Source: Clostridiales bacterium
GTDB taxonomy: Bacteria > Bacillota > Clostridia > Christensenellales > UBA1242
Assembly: GCA_015055605.1 (NCBI GenBank)
Contig: SVHV01000001.1
Coordinates: 639,999 to 703,998, forward strand
Direction: 5' to 3'
Length of the DNA stretch: 64,000 nt
Position numbers and translations under genes: made by a program. Below, one piece after another: positions 1 to 9,596 of this stretch. Below the pieces are notes generated by a model. The model did no database searches. It saw nothing but the letters and a program-made list of their open reading frames with translations, and had not been told where the DNA came from. Numbering within the stretch: position 1 is the stretch's first letter; each line of letters opens with the position of its first letter.

Positions 1-348
1 ATAAATAACGAACACAATTTCTACAACCTAATAGCAGACCAGCTAGACGAGCTATTCGCCAGATACCCCAGAGAACACAATCTAGAGCAACTTGTAGAAA
101 ATAGTATGTGGTGCAAGATAGATACAGAATATGACAATAAATATTATGTTGTTGGCATTATAAAAGAAAGTAATGACATAAAGTATATTTGCTACGGCGT
201 GCCCGGAAGTTATAATATAGAGCCACCTATTGAAATGAGAAACTATAGTCAATGGTTACCAACCGACCCCAAATCACCTTATGATAACGGATACTGGGTT
301 ATGTATCAAGATAGCAATACAGGAGAAAATATATATTTAAATACATAA
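1..348 (+). CDS. C-terminal part of an unrecognised protein (5' end outside window)
   Basis: The reading frame is open from the first base and ends with TAA at 346-348, giving about 115 residues of a longer protein. The first methionine inside it (106) has no ribosome binding site, so this is a 3' fragment and not an 80-residue gene. The visible part is acidic and rich in Tyr, Asn and aromatic residues, with a pattern such as GYWVMYQDSNTGENI near the end. It has no membrane segment, cysteine cluster or catalytic motif that I recognise. It is followed by a bidirectional terminator. Codon use (CTA, ATA, AGA) matches the housekeeping genes, so it looks native. No function is proposed. Confidence 0.7.
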   Translation: MNNEHNFYNLIADQLDELFARYPREHNLEQLVENSMWCKIDTEYDNKYYVVGIIKESNDIKYICYGVPGSYNIEPPIEMRNYSQWLPTDPKSPYDNGYWVMYQDSNTGENIYLNT

Positions 349-360
349 CAAACAGCAACA

Positions 361-391
361 AAAAAGAGAACACAATATTGTTCTCTTTTTT
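361..391. terminator. Bidirectional intrinsic terminator
   Basis: The hairpin has arms GAGAACA (366-372) and TGTTCTC (379-385), flanked by an A tract on the left and a T tract on the right. It lies between the convergent partial gene and the Fe-S gene pair and can end transcripts from both sides. Confidence 0.85.
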
Positions 392-407
392 GTTTTATGC
401 CATAAGT

Positions 408-1322
408 TTATCCTAAGAAACCCTTAATAATCATGTCCTCAGCATCTTTTTCACTAAGTCCCATAGTCATCAGTTTAACAAGTTGTTCTCCAGCTATCTT
501 ACCTATTGCTGCCTCATGAACAAGTGTTGCATCCGTACACTCAGCCAAAATCTCTGGTGTTGATTGAATAATCGCATTATCCATAAGGATAGCATCACAC
601 TCAACATGACCAAAACTCTTTGCCTTACCTATTACTTTACTATAGAATTTTTGCCTGCTATTTTCTTTAGCAACAGACCTACTAATAACTTCGACCGAAG
701 AATCTTCACCAACCAATTCTACATTAAAATAAGTATCTGCTATCTGAGATTCATTTGTTAATATTTTTTCTTTGATAACTAGTTTTGTTCTCTTATGAAG
801 TTTAGCATTAGTTTCCCTAATAGATGATGTTACACCACCTAGTTGAGTTGTCTCCATAACCAATTCTGAGCCATCTAGCATCTCTATATTTGTAACAGGA
901 TTTAGAATTTTACCACCCTTATTACCAACGCCCAAATGCTTCTCTACATACCTAACTTTAGAGTTTTTACCAACAGTAAAACTATGTATACCATTATGCT
1001 CACTTTCTTCTAATCCAGTATTATGTATACCACAACCTGCCACAATCAAAACATCACAATCTTTGCCGATATGAAAGTCATTATATACTAGTTCCTTTAC
1101 ACCAGCCTTAGTTATAATCACCGGTATATGCAAACTCTCACCAACAGTACCGTCTTTAACAAAAATATCAATACCTTGACCATCTAACTTCGGTACAATC
1201 TCAATATTTTCTGTACTTCTTTTATCTACAGCCTGCCCATTTTCTCTAATATTAAATGCCCCACTAGGTATTTGATGTAGGTCAGAAACTGCTAATAATA
1301 AATCACTCTCTATCTTACTCAT
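408..1322 (-). CDS. SufB/SufD-family Fe-S cluster scaffold (SmsB-like)
   Basis: This is the scaffold partner of the SufC ATPase in Fe-S cluster assembly. The protein of about 304 residues is a SufBD beta-helix core. The C-terminal block resembles SufB: a Cys in GHVECDAIL, another in LAECTDATLVHEAAIGKI, the conserved HEAAIGKI histidine, and the closing GLSEKDAEDMIIKGF segment. It is shorter than typical SufB or SufD (usually over 400 residues), as in the two-gene minimal SUF (SMS) systems of anaerobes and archaea. I place the start at the ATG at 1322, which has AGGAGAG upstream; a longer ORF has no such site. The start overlaps the end of sufC by 8 bp, implying translational coupling. No sufS or sufU lies nearby. 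Confidence 0.85.
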   Translation of the reverse strand: MSKIESDLLLAVSDLHQIPSGAFNIRENGQAVDKRSTENIEIVPKLDGQGIDIFVKDGTVGESLHIPVIITKAGVKELVYNDFHIGKDCDVLIVAGCGIHNTGLEESEHNGIHSFTVGKNSKVRYVEKHLGVGNKGGKILNPVTNIEMLDGSELVMETTQLGGVTSSIRETNAKLHKRTKLVIKEKILTNESQIADTYFNVELVGEDSSVEVISRSVAKENSRQKFYSKVIGKAKSFGHVECDAILMDNAIIQSTPEILAECTDATLVHEAAIGKIAGEQLVKLMTMGLSEKDAEDMIIKGFLG

Positions 1323-2046
1323 AGCACTCTCCTTGCAATTTACTACACTGTCTACCATAAGTGTTTAGAGTAGGCATTATCTCTTCTCTAGAACCAAACC
1401 TCTCTATCTTTGCACCATTCATAACAAGAATCTTATCTGCAATCTCTAAAATTTTTTCTTGATGCGAAATAATAATATTTGTACCACCGTACTGTTTCTT
1501 GTTTTCATCAAAAGCAGCAATCAAGCCACCAAAGCTCCATAAATCAATACCAGCCTCAGGCTCATCAAAAATATTAAGTTTAGCACCTCTAGCAAGAGTT
1601 ATTGCTATCTCTATCCTTTTTAATTCTCCACCTGATAGTTTGTCATCAAGGTCTCTATCTATATAATCTCTAGCACACAAACCTACTTTTGACAAGTAAT
1701 TACACACTTCCATAACAACACTATTAGTCTTCTGAGCAGTAGTTATTAAATCTCTAACTTTTAGCCCTTTAAACCTAACAGGTGTCTGAAAAGCATAAGC
1801 CATACCTAAATTCGCCCTATCTGTAATGGACATATTAGTTATATCTATATCATTAAAATAAATCTTACCAGAGGTCACAGGATATATTCCCATAATAATT
1901 TTCATAAGTGAACTCTTGCCACTACCATTATGCCCTGTAACAACTACAGTTTCACCATCTGCAAGTTCTAGATTTATGTCTTTTAAAATAGTCTTCTTTT
2001 TGCCAGCGTCTTTAACTTCGTAGCAAACATTTTCTAGTCTTAACAT
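1315..2046 (-). CDS. sufC: SufC-type Fe-S assembly ABC ATPase (SmsC-like)
   Basis: This 243-residue soluble ABC ATPase powers Fe-S cluster assembly on the SufB-type scaffold encoded immediately downstream. Visible motifs are Walker A GHNGSGKSS (38-46), the SufC-type signature LSGGELKR (137-144), Walker B LNIFDEPEAG (from 157) and the H-loop ISHQ (194-197). ELKR after the signature and EPEAGID are typical of SufC rather than of transporter ATPases, and no membrane partner is present. The ATG at 2046 has GGAGAAAT directly upstream. The gene is the first of a two-gene minus-strand operon and is divergent from the pseudouridine synthase gene across about 150 bp that should hold both promoters. 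Confidence 0.93.
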   Translation of the reverse strand: MLRLENVCYEVKDAGKKKTILKDINLELADGETVVVTGHNGSGKSSLMKIIMGIYPVTSGKIYFNDIDITNMSITDRANLGMAYAFQTPVRFKGLKVRDLITTAQKTNSVVMEVCNYLSKVGLCARDYIDRDLDDKLSGGELKRIEIAITLARGAKLNIFDEPEAGIDLWSFGGLIAAFDENKKQYGGTNIIISHQEKILEIADKILVMNGAKIERFGSREEIMPTLNTYGRQCSKLQGECYE

Positions 2047-2200
2047 TATTTCTCCTAAATTTTATTTTTAGTTCCATTTTTCTTCACATAGAGTATACAA
2101 CAAAATTTTGGATTTTACTAGTATTTTCTAACAATACTAATTTGTTGCTTTGTAAAACCATATTTTTGTGATAACATAAAAACTATAAAAGGAAAAGATT

Positions 2201-3049
2201 ATGGATATAATTGTAAGTAAAAACGATTCCCTCATAAAAACCATTATTCACTCTGTACAAGGTGTGAGCTTTGGCAATGCACAAAAGATGCTTAGAAAAG
2301 GCGATATTAAAGTCAACAACAAGAGAACAAAACAAAATATACAGGTAACCGTAGGAGATAAAATTTCTATTTATTTACCTACAACTAAGTCAATACCAAA
2401 AGTTGACATTATATACGAAGACGACAATATCCTAATAGTAAATAAACCTCAAGGTATAGAGTGCGCAACTAGAGATAAGAGTAGCGAAAACACATACTCA
2501 CTAGAAGAAATCTTTGAGGACCATAATGCGATAGTTATACACCGTCTAGACAGACTTACAGAGGGTCTTGTAATTCTAGCCAAAACAAAAGAAAATGCTG
2601 TTAAATTTGAAAGAATATTTAGATGTAATGAAGTACACAAGTCTTATCAAGCACTACTTGATGGCAAGCCAAACACAGAGGGAGAAATCAAAGCGTACTT
2701 ATATAAAGATAGCAAGAAAGCCCTCGCTCAGGTGAGCGATACTCCACTAGATGGATACAAAGAGATTATCACAGAATTTAAAATACTAAATAGTAATAAC
2801 AATCATTCCCTAGTTGATATCAATCTAAAAACAGGAAGAACACATCAAATAAGGGCTCAATTTGCTCATTTAGGCACGCCTGTTACTAACGATAGTAAAT
2901 ATGGTACAACTCTCAAAGACAGCAAGTATAAAGGATACTTTTTGACTGCATACAGACTATCATTTACTATAACAGACGACAACCTTAAATATCTAAACGA
3001 AAAGACATTCGAAATTACCCCTACATGGCTAACATATATAAACTTATAA
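2201..3049 (+). CDS. RluA-family RNA pseudouridine synthase
   Basis: This enzyme isomerises specific uridines in rRNA or tRNA to pseudouridine. An S4 RNA-binding domain occupies about residues 1-60. The catalytic domain has the RluA motif HRLDRLTEG (114-122), with Asp117 as the expected catalytic residue, and the later motif LKTGRTHQIRAQFAHLG. Length (282 residues) is normal for the RluC/RluD group. The start follows an AAAGGAAAAG site. A hairpin terminator follows at once, so the gene is probably monocistronic. Whether the target is 23S rRNA (RluC or RluD type) cannot be decided from sequence alone. Confidence 0.9.
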   Translation: MDIIVSKNDSLIKTIIHSVQGVSFGNAQKMLRKGDIKVNNKRTKQNIQVTVGDKISIYLPTTKSIPKVDIIYEDDNILIVNKPQGIECATRDKSSENTYSLEEIFEDHNAIVIHRLDRLTEGLVILAKTKENAVKFERIFRCNEVHKSYQALLDGKPNTEGEIKAYLYKDSKKALAQVSDTPLDGYKEIITEFKILNSNNNHSLVDINLKTGRTHQIRAQFAHLGTPVTNDSKYGTTLKDSKYKGYFLTAYRLSFTITDDNLKYLNEKTFEITPTWLTYINL

Positions 3050-3055
3050 ACTTTC

Positions 3056-3087
3056 AAAGAAGTAAACTCGTTTTACTTCTTTTTTTA
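3056..3087 (+). terminator. Intrinsic terminator after the pseudouridine synthase gene
   Basis: The stem is AAAGAAGTAAA with TTTACTTCTTT around a CTCG-containing loop, followed by a run of T. Confidence 0.8.
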
Positions 3088-3131
3088 TTTTATATATGGT
3101 AAAATTTAAAAAAACAAAAGAGGAGAAAGTA

Positions 3132-3917
3132 ATGTTAGAAGTAATTATATTTTTAGTTATAGCAGTATGTATCATATTGTTATGCTCTATTAGACAAATA
3201 AGCGAATTTGAGCGAGGAATTAAGTTTACAAGAGGAAAGTTTCATTCTGTTCTAAACCCAGGCTGGCACATCATTATACCTATTTTTCAATCTTTTAGCA
3301 AAATAGATATAAGAGTAAAGGTTATTGATGTTCCAGAACAAGATGCAATCACAAAAGATAATGTAACAGTTAAAATAAATGCCGTAATCTACTATAATAT
3401 CTTTGACTCAAAAAAAGCAATGCTTGCCGTAGAAGACTACAACTATGCTGTAACACAACTTGCCCAAACAACAATGAGAAACATGGTTGGCTCTGTAACA
3501 CTAGATGAACTACTAGTAGAGAGAGAATCTATCTCAGACAATATCTGTGATATAGTGGACAAAGCAACTGACGACTGGGGTGTAAAAATTCAAAATGTTG
3601 AATTAAAAGATATTGCACTACCTGCTGATATGCAGAGAGTTATCGCAAAGGTCGCAGAGGCAGAAAGAGAAAAAATGGCAGTTATCACTAAAGCACAAGG
3701 AGAACTAGAAGCATCAGAAAATCTAGCAAAAGCAGCGTATGAACTTGCACAAGCACCTGGTGCCCTACACTTAAGAACCCTATCTACAATCAATGATGTA
3801 TCTTCAGATCAGTCAAACACAATTATCTTTGCTATACCACTTGAAATCTTAAAAGCATTTGGTGATACATCTGGCGTAGAAAAAATTGCAAATGTAGTAA
3901 AGAAAACTAAAAAGTAA
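3132..3917 (+). CDS. SPFH/Band 7 (slipin-like) membrane protein
   Basis: The protein is about 261 residues when started at the ATG at 3132, which has an AGGAGAAAG site; the ATG at 3096 lacks one. One N-terminal transmembrane helix (about residues 2-23) precedes a Band 7 domain with the slipin-type block FERGIKFTRGKFHSVLNPG. A long helical region follows (ADMQRVIAKVAEAEREKMAVITKAQGELEA), typical of SPFH oligomerisation. Members form membrane-bound rings that organise lipid domains or restrain proteases. No NfeD-type partner lies beside it. It stands alone between two terminators. Confidence 0.88.
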   Translation: MLEVIIFLVIAVCIILLCSIRQISEFERGIKFTRGKFHSVLNPGWHIIIPIFQSFSKIDIRVKVIDVPEQDAITKDNVTVKINAVIYYNIFDSKKAMLAVEDYNYAVTQLAQTTMRNMVGSVTLDELLVERESISDNICDIVDKATDDWGVKIQNVELKDIALPADMQRVIAKVAEAEREKMAVITKAQGELEASENLAKAAYELAQAPGALHLRTLSTINDVSSDQSNTIIFAIPLEILKAFGDTSGVEKIANVVKKTKK

Positions 3918-3923
3918 AAAAAC

Positions 3924-3957
3924 AAAAAATACTTAGATAAATTCTAAGTATTTTTTC
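3924..3957. terminator. Bidirectional intrinsic terminator
   Basis: The arms are ATACTTAGA (3929-3937) and TCTAAGTAT (3943-3951) with flanking A and T tracts. It separates the convergent SPFH and PrsA-like genes. Confidence 0.85.
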
Positions 3958-3962
3958 TTTCT

Positions 3963-5630
3963 TTAACCCTCGATTAAATCTTTGTAGTTTTTAACATAAA
4001 TTTTAATTACAACATCTTCTGCTTTTAGTCTATTTCTGATATCTTTAACTAGTTCAGCAGTCATATTATTATATGCTGTTTCACCATTGTCTGCACCACC
4101 TAATTCGTCATACAATAGATTAAATATTGTCTTATTTGAATTTGGAGTAGTAGTTGTTGTACATAAAATTTCTAATAATTGTTCATCAGATATAGTTCTA
4201 ATATTTTCTTCATCAATGATATTTTTAGCATTGCCATCATGGAAAATAATATGGTAACCATATTCACTAAGAATCATATCCATAGAACCTGCACCATCGC
4301 CACCATTAGATGTGTCTAATGCTCTAACACCATCAGCAAATGGTTTAACCATCTGGTCTTCAACCTCTGTATCTAGGTTTACAACATAGTCGAATGCACT
4401 ATTCATCATTCCGTCATCATCATTGAAAACATAAATAAGTTCGTTGAATTTGATACTTCTCTCTTTTGCAGAACCTGTCACATAACTCTTTACATAGTTA
4501 TAAACAGCTTGAGCAGACCAAGTATATCTCTCTCCGTCCATCTCAAATGTTGATTGTGTTCTACTTGCAATCTCATTTACTCTAGCTTGATACTCATCAT
4601 AGTATGGATTCTTTTCGTTTTGTTCAGCATCATCACCGATACCATATTGTGCTTTTAATACATCAATTTCTGCTGTTTGAGCATCACTAAATTTAATAAG
4701 AATATGTTTAACATTTACATACTCATTACCACTATTTGGATGATAATAAATATAATTCTTTGATGCCTCTTTCATTGCAGTATGATACAATGCCTCATCT
4801 GTAGTATATGCAGCAACTTCCGCTAAATACTTATTTCTGTATGACTCTAATATAGAACTAAAGTCTGGAGCAAAGTTTTTCTTAAATTCAGTTTGAAATT
4901 TCTCAAGATATTTATTATCTCTAACTAGCTTAATTAATCTCTCTTCTTCGTGTAAAATTACAGCAGACTCAGAAGAATCTCTACCTTCACTCTTAGCAGC
5001 ATCTTGTAAAGCCTTGATATATCTAGTCCATGCCTCATTAGAAACTCTAACATCTGTTACAGTCGCCATCTCTTTTGTAAAGTGTGTTGAAGCAGTGATA
5101 TCCCCAACAAAAATCTCTTCTGACTCTTCCTCTATAATCTTAACAACACCATTTTCGTATACAGTCTTTGGCTCATAAACTTCTTCAGCAACCCTAAGAG
5201 ACTCTTTCTCTTCTGGTTCTTCAGTTTTTATTACCATATCCCACTCTTCTCTTACTTCTGTTTCATATTCGAAGATTGCATCCTGTATATGGTCGAATGC
5301 TTGTTTCTTAATCTCCAATTCTTCTTCTGGAGTGATAATTACTTGTTTCTTAACTTCTTCTAATAATAATGCCCTATCAATCATACTATTGATTGTTTCA
5401 TTAATAGAAGTCTCCATATCATAACCATAACTCTGATAATATTGATAACCATAATTATTGAATGCATCTAGTAGGTCTTTCTTAGTAAACTCCATATCGC
5501 CTACTGTTGCAACTATTTGTTTGTAGTATCTTTCATTATCTATTTTAGCCCAACTACAGCCAGAAAGTAGCACTACACTTAGTAGTAATGCACAGCATGT
5601 AGTTAGCAGTTTTCTGAATATTTTTTTCAC
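3963..5630 (-). CDS. PrsA/SurA-like lipoprotein with parvulin-type peptidyl-prolyl isomerase domain
   Basis: This extracytoplasmic folding factor is 555 residues long. The signal peptide ends in lipobox LLSGC (Cys25), so it is a membrane-anchored lipoprotein. A SurA_N-like helical region with a charged Glu/Lys-rich stretch follows. The parvulin domain begins at YVNVKHILIKF (about 303) and ends with YGYHIIFHDG (about 457). That is roughly 155 residues, longer than the usual 95 or so, which indicates an insertion within the domain. Translation starts at GTG (5630) with GAGAGG six bases upstream. The gene follows mfd by about 70 bp and has its own strong promoter. Confidence 0.85.
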   Translation of the reverse strand: MKKIFRKLLTTCCALLLSVVLLSGCSWAKIDNERYYKQIVATVGDMEFTKKDLLDAFNNYGYQYYQSYGYDMETSINETINSMIDRALLLEEVKKQVIITPEEELEIKKQAFDHIQDAIFEYETEVREEWDMVIKTEEPEEKESLRVAEEVYEPKTVYENGVVKIIEEESEEIFVGDITASTHFTKEMATVTDVRVSNEAWTRYIKALQDAAKSEGRDSSESAVILHEEERLIKLVRDNKYLEKFQTEFKKNFAPDFSSILESYRNKYLAEVAAYTTDEALYHTAMKEASKNYIYYHPNSGNEYVNVKHILIKFSDAQTAEIDVLKAQYGIGDDAEQNEKNPYYDEYQARVNEIASRTQSTFEMDGERYTWSAQAVYNYVKSYVTGSAKERSIKFNELIYVFNDDDGMMNSAFDYVVNLDTEVEDQMVKPFADGVRALDTSNGGDGAGSMDMILSEYGYHIIFHDGNAKNIIDEENIRTISDEQLLEILCTTTTTPNSNKTIFNLLYDELGGADNGETAYNNMTAELVKDIRNRLKAEDVVIKIYVKNYKDLIEG

Positions 5631-5662
5631 TTTATGCCTCTCAAATATAATTGTACTAAACT

Positions 5663-5691
5663 ATTTTACTATAATAATATCCAAATTGCAA
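5663..5691 (-). promoter_or_regulatory. Sigma-A-type promoter for the PrsA-like gene
   Basis: On the minus strand, TTGCAA (5686-5691) and TAAAAT (5663-5668) are separated by 17 bp. The site lies in the short gap between the mfd stop and the lipoprotein start. Confidence 0.65.
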
Positions 5692-5697
5692 ATATTT

Positions 5698-8600
5698 TTA
5701 ACAATTTATGATTAATTGTAGGTAATTTACTAAAAAATCCAGAATTTCATTTCTATCTATATTCATAATCTCTATTGTAGGGTTTTCTGCTAGATTTAAC
5801 GATATTTTATCACTATACATATCACAAACATCTAAGAGACTTTTGGTCAAATCTTCTTTGTGTTCCAGAATTATTTTTGCACAAGATTTAATAACTACTT
5901 TTTTAGCACCTATCTCACTTGCCAAATTCTTGATAAGCGATATCTTACACAAATTCACAAGAGCATCAGGGATATCTCCATAGACCTCTTTTGTATTGGT
6001 CAAAAATGCAACTAATTTTTCTAAAGTATTAAGTGCAGCAATCTCTCTGTACATTGACATTCTTCTAGTAACACTCTCTACATAATCTTTTGAAAGATAT
6101 GCAGACAAATTAGTTTCTACCCTAACATCAATTTTCTCTTTTACACTCTCGCCTTTCATTTCCCTAACAGTATCACTAAGCATCTGCACATACATATTGT
6201 ATCCGATTTTTTCTATATGTCCACTTTGCTCAAGCCCCAAAACACTGCCGGCTCCCCTAATCTCTAGGTCTCGCATTGCAATTTTAAATCCACTACCCAT
6301 CTCACTAAATTCTTCGATGGCCTGAAGTCTTTTGTATGCAGTTTCGGACAACGCTTTAGATTTATCAAAAGTAAAATATGCAAAGGCAAGTTTATCTGAC
6401 CTACCTATTCTTCCTTTAAGCTGATATAGTTGTGACAGCCCCAAAGTATCAGCGTTAATAACAATTAGGGTATTAGCATTAGGCAGGTCAACACCATTCT
6501 CTATCAGTGTAGTCGACACTAATATCTTTGTCTTTCCTGAGTATAGATTAAATATCTCTTTTTCTAACTCCTCAGCCCCCATCTGACCATGTGCCACAGA
6601 TACTGGCACACCTTCAAAAAGTGACGATATATAGGCAGAAAAATTATATATCTTCTCTACTCTATTATAGACAATTAAAACCTGTCCATCTCTAGACAAC
6701 TCTCTACTAATAGCCTCTTTTAAAAGCCCCTCACTATACTCAGAAACATTCACAATAGACGACTGTCTCTGTGTAGGCGCAGTCTGAATAACTGAAATAT
6801 CTCTAATACCCATAAGTGCCATATTGAGTGTTCTAGGTATAGGTGTTGCAGATAAAGTTAGAACATTTACCTGTTTCTTTATATTCTTAATTTTCTCCTT
6901 GTCAGCCACACCGAATTTTTGTTCCTCATCTAGAACCAACAAACCTAAATTTTTATAATTAATATCACTTGCTAGAAGTTTGTGTGTTCCACATATTAGG
7001 TCAATTTTTCCATCAGAAATGTCTTTTTTTATTTGTGCAACCTGTTTAGGTGTCTTTAGTCTATTAAGCACTGCTACTTTCACACCAAACTGTGACATTC
7101 TCTCCATAGCTGTACTGTAATGTTGCTCGCTAAGAATAGTTGTTGGACAAAGGAATGCAACTTGCTTACCAGACAAGATGGTTTTGAATGCAATTCTGAG
7201 AGCAACTTCGGTTTTACCAAAGCCCACATCTCCACAAACTAACCTATCCATTACCTTGCCACTTTCCATATCGTTTTTACAGTCATCAATTGCCATCTTT
7301 TGGTCTTCGGTTTCTGCAAACTCAAATGAATTTTCAAAGTCATTCTGCATATCCATATCTTTAGGGTATTGATACCCCTTCATATTAAGCCTATCTCGAT
7401 ATAGAGCAATAAGGTCAAAGGCTATCTTTTTTACTGCAGACTTAATTCTAGCCTTCGTTTTAGCGAACTCCACACCACCTATTTTATTAAGTGATGGAGA
7501 ACTTTCACCACCAACATATTTAGTCACCTGGTCAAGATTTTCTACTGGTAGATATAGTTTGTCATTGTTCTTATATTCTATAACCACATAGTCTCTATAA
7601 CTATCACTTAGTTTAAGAGTTTCAACACCCAAGCACTTACCAACACCATGGAAGTTATGTACGATAAAATCGCCATTTTTAGGTGTTTCCCCATCATAAA
7701 AGCCATTGTCTTTTTCTACAATTTTTTTCTTGATACCAAAGAGACTGTTTGTTGATACAACTATCAATTTTTCTTCTGGCAAGAGAATATCTAAAGGGTA
7801 ATTTCTAGATACAACATTTACCCCGCCTAAAAGACACTGAGATATCCTATCATAAACACTACACTTAACACCCTCTCGCCCTAAATCCTCAGACAATTTC
7901 AAACGATTATCGTCACTACCAGCACATAATATTATGGTATAACCAGCCTTGTTATAATTCTTGATGTCAAGTGCAAGGATAGAGGTGTGTCTAACATAAT
8001 TTACCGAAGGAAGAGTCCTAATACTAAATACCCTCTTCGGACTAAAAATCCTATTTGATTGATTAATATGCTGATAAGCAAGTAGTGTATGCTCTTTTTT
8101 AAACTCTAAAACTTTGGTAATATCCAAACTTGCAAAACTTAAAAGTTTAGCCCAGTGTTTTTCTAAAGCTTTGATTTTTGCGTTATAATCAGAAATATAT
8201 GTGTTTAATTTTTCATATATACTTCTAGCCCCATCAAATACAATTAATGCATCATCCACATAATCAAAAATAGTGCTATCAATCTTCTCATCAAATATTA
8301 TATTTTTGTAGTCAAGAAATGCTATATTATCACAAATATCATAATAGTTAGAATCCTTCTTTAAGCCATTTTTCTGATAATAATTTTCAACTGACTGCGA
8401 AGAAACATTATAAAATCTAAAGAGAGGAATCTCAATGCTTTCAATAGATTTATTAGACAACATAGTAACAGCATTATAGTATTTGATAGATTCAACAATA
8501 TCAAACCCTGTAGTTATTCTAGTAGGCTCTCCCATAAGAGGAAATATATCTATAACCTCACCCCTTACCGAAAACTCACCAACACCAGACACCAAGTCCA

Positions 8601-9042
8601 CTCTAGAATATCCTAAGTCGATTAGACGACTAGCAACTCTATCTACAACCAGTTCATCACCAACATTTATACAAATAGAATTAAGATATTTTTTATTAAT
8701 AACCTTTTGACACAACATCTCTGGAGTAAGAATTACAGTATCCACATCTCCAGACTTTAACTGATAGAGAGTTTTAAGCATTTTTTCACTACTTGCAAAC
8801 TCGCTACTGAATATATTTAAAGGCTCACAAAATATAGTACACTTCCTGCCGAGCGACACAAGGCTATCATAAATAGGATTTAGATTATCTACAGAATCTA
8901 CCACATAAAAAAGGAAATTAGCACTATCTACTACTGCTAATTTTTCTCCCTTATTTAAGCCAAAAACTGTGCAATTTTCACCATTACTGACTGACTCTAA
9001 TAATAGTCGAAAATTACCATTACCCATAAACTTTGTAAACAT
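5698..9042 (-). CDS. mfd: Transcription-repair coupling factor Mfd
   Basis: This DNA translocase removes stalled RNA polymerase and recruits UvrA to lesions. It has 1114 residues with the full domain order: UvrB-like N-terminal module, RNA polymerase interaction domain (GDFIVHNFHGVGKCLG, about 455-470), RecG-like helicase with Walker A GDVGFGKTE (about 600-608) and Walker B LDEEQKFGV (about 702-710), helicase motif SATPIPRTL, motif VI region QLKGRIGR, and the C-terminal TRCF domain. The ATG overlaps the pth stop as TAATG, so the two are translationally coupled. Gene order pth-mfd is the same as in Bacillus. Confidence 0.97.
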   Translation of the reverse strand: MFTKFMGNGNFRLLLESVSNGENCTVFGLNKGEKLAVVDSANFLFYVVDSVDNLNPIYDSLVSLGRKCTIFCEPLNIFSSEFASSEKMLKTLYQLKSGDVDTVILTPEMLCQKVINKKYLNSICINVGDELVVDRVASRLIDLGYSRVDLVSGVGEFSVRGEVIDIFPLMGEPTRITTGFDIVESIKYYNAVTMLSNKSIESIEIPLFRFYNVSSQSVENYYQKNGLKKDSNYYDICDNIAFLDYKNIIFDEKIDSTIFDYVDDALIVFDGARSIYEKLNTYISDYNAKIKALEKHWAKLLSFASLDITKVLEFKKEHTLLAYQHINQSNRIFSPKRVFSIRTLPSVNYVRHTSILALDIKNYNKAGYTIILCAGSDDNRLKLSEDLGREGVKCSVYDRISQCLLGGVNVVSRNYPLDILLPEEKLIVVSTNSLFGIKKKIVEKDNGFYDGETPKNGDFIVHNFHGVGKCLGVETLKLSDSYRDYVVIEYKNNDKLYLPVENLDQVTKYVGGESSPSLNKIGGVEFAKTKARIKSAVKKIAFDLIALYRDRLNMKGYQYPKDMDMQNDFENSFEFAETEDQKMAIDDCKNDMESGKVMDRLVCGDVGFGKTEVALRIAFKTILSGKQVAFLCPTTILSEQHYSTAMERMSQFGVKVAVLNRLKTPKQVAQIKKDISDGKIDLICGTHKLLASDINYKNLGLLVLDEEQKFGVADKEKIKNIKKQVNVLTLSATPIPRTLNMALMGIRDISVIQTAPTQRQSSIVNVSEYSEGLLKEAISRELSRDGQVLIVYNRVEKIYNFSAYISSLFEGVPVSVAHGQMGAEELEKEIFNLYSGKTKILVSTTLIENGVDLPNANTLIVINADTLGLSQLYQLKGRIGRSDKLAFAYFTFDKSKALSETAYKRLQAIEEFSEMGSGFKIAMRDLEIRGAGSVLGLEQSGHIEKIGYNMYVQMLSDTVREMKGESVKEKIDVRVETNLSAYLSKDYVESVTRRMSMYREIAALNTLEKLVAFLTNTKEVYGDIPDALVNLCKISLIKNLASEIGAKKVVIKSCAKIILEHKEDLTKSLLDVCDMYSDKISLNLAENPTIEIMNIDRNEILDFLVNYLQLIINC

Positions 9043-9596
9043 TATAATCTATTTATATCGATTCCCTCTACTGTTTTTTTACTAGCAAAGTGTTCTATTA
9101 CTTTACTAACTTTTTCAAAAGTTTTATCTAAAATCTCTAGTTTTTCATCAGAAACACGACTTAGAACATAGGACATTAGGTCACCAAATTCGGGCCTGCC
9201 TACACCAATCCTAACTCTAGGAAAATTCTCACCTAATCTATGAACAATATCTCTAAGTCCATTATGAGTACCAGCACTACCTTTAGACCTAATTCTAAAT
9301 TTACCAAAGTCTAAATCTATATCATCAACCAAAACTAAAACTTTCTCTATATCTAGTTTTAATGAATGAACTAAATCCTCTACACTTTTACCACTCAAAT
9401 TCATAAATGTTTCTGGCTTTAAAAGAATAACTTTTTCGCCCGAAAGCATAACTTCTGCAACCTTACCATAATATTTATTTTTAGTAAAATTCGCACCAAC
9501 TTTGTCAGCAAAAAAGTCTATAGCCATATAGCCCATATTGTGTACTGTTTTTTCGTAATTTTTGCCGGGATTACCTAGCCCCACTACTGCTATCAT
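9042..9596 (-). CDS. pth: Peptidyl-tRNA hydrolase
   Basis: The enzyme releases peptides from peptidyl-tRNA that drops off the ribosome. The 184 residues include the N-terminal GLGNPGKNYEKTVHNMG block, with Asn9 and catalytic His19, and VLVDDIDLDFGKFRIR, carrying the supporting Asp, followed by GSAGTHNGLRDI. Length is typical of the family. AGGAGAAACTA precedes the ATG at 9596. The start lies 26 bp inside the end of the upstream GlmU-like gene and the stop overlaps mfd by 1 bp, so expression is tightly coupled on both sides. Confidence 0.96.
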   Translation of the reverse strand: MIAVVGLGNPGKNYEKTVHNMGYMAIDFFADKVGANFTKNKYYGKVAEVMLSGEKVILLKPETFMNLSGKSVEDLVHSLKLDIEKVLVLVDDIDLDFGKFRIRSKGSAGTHNGLRDIVHRLGENFPRVRIGVGRPEFGDLMSYVLSRVSDEKLEILDKTFEKVSKVIEHFASKKTVEGIDINRL

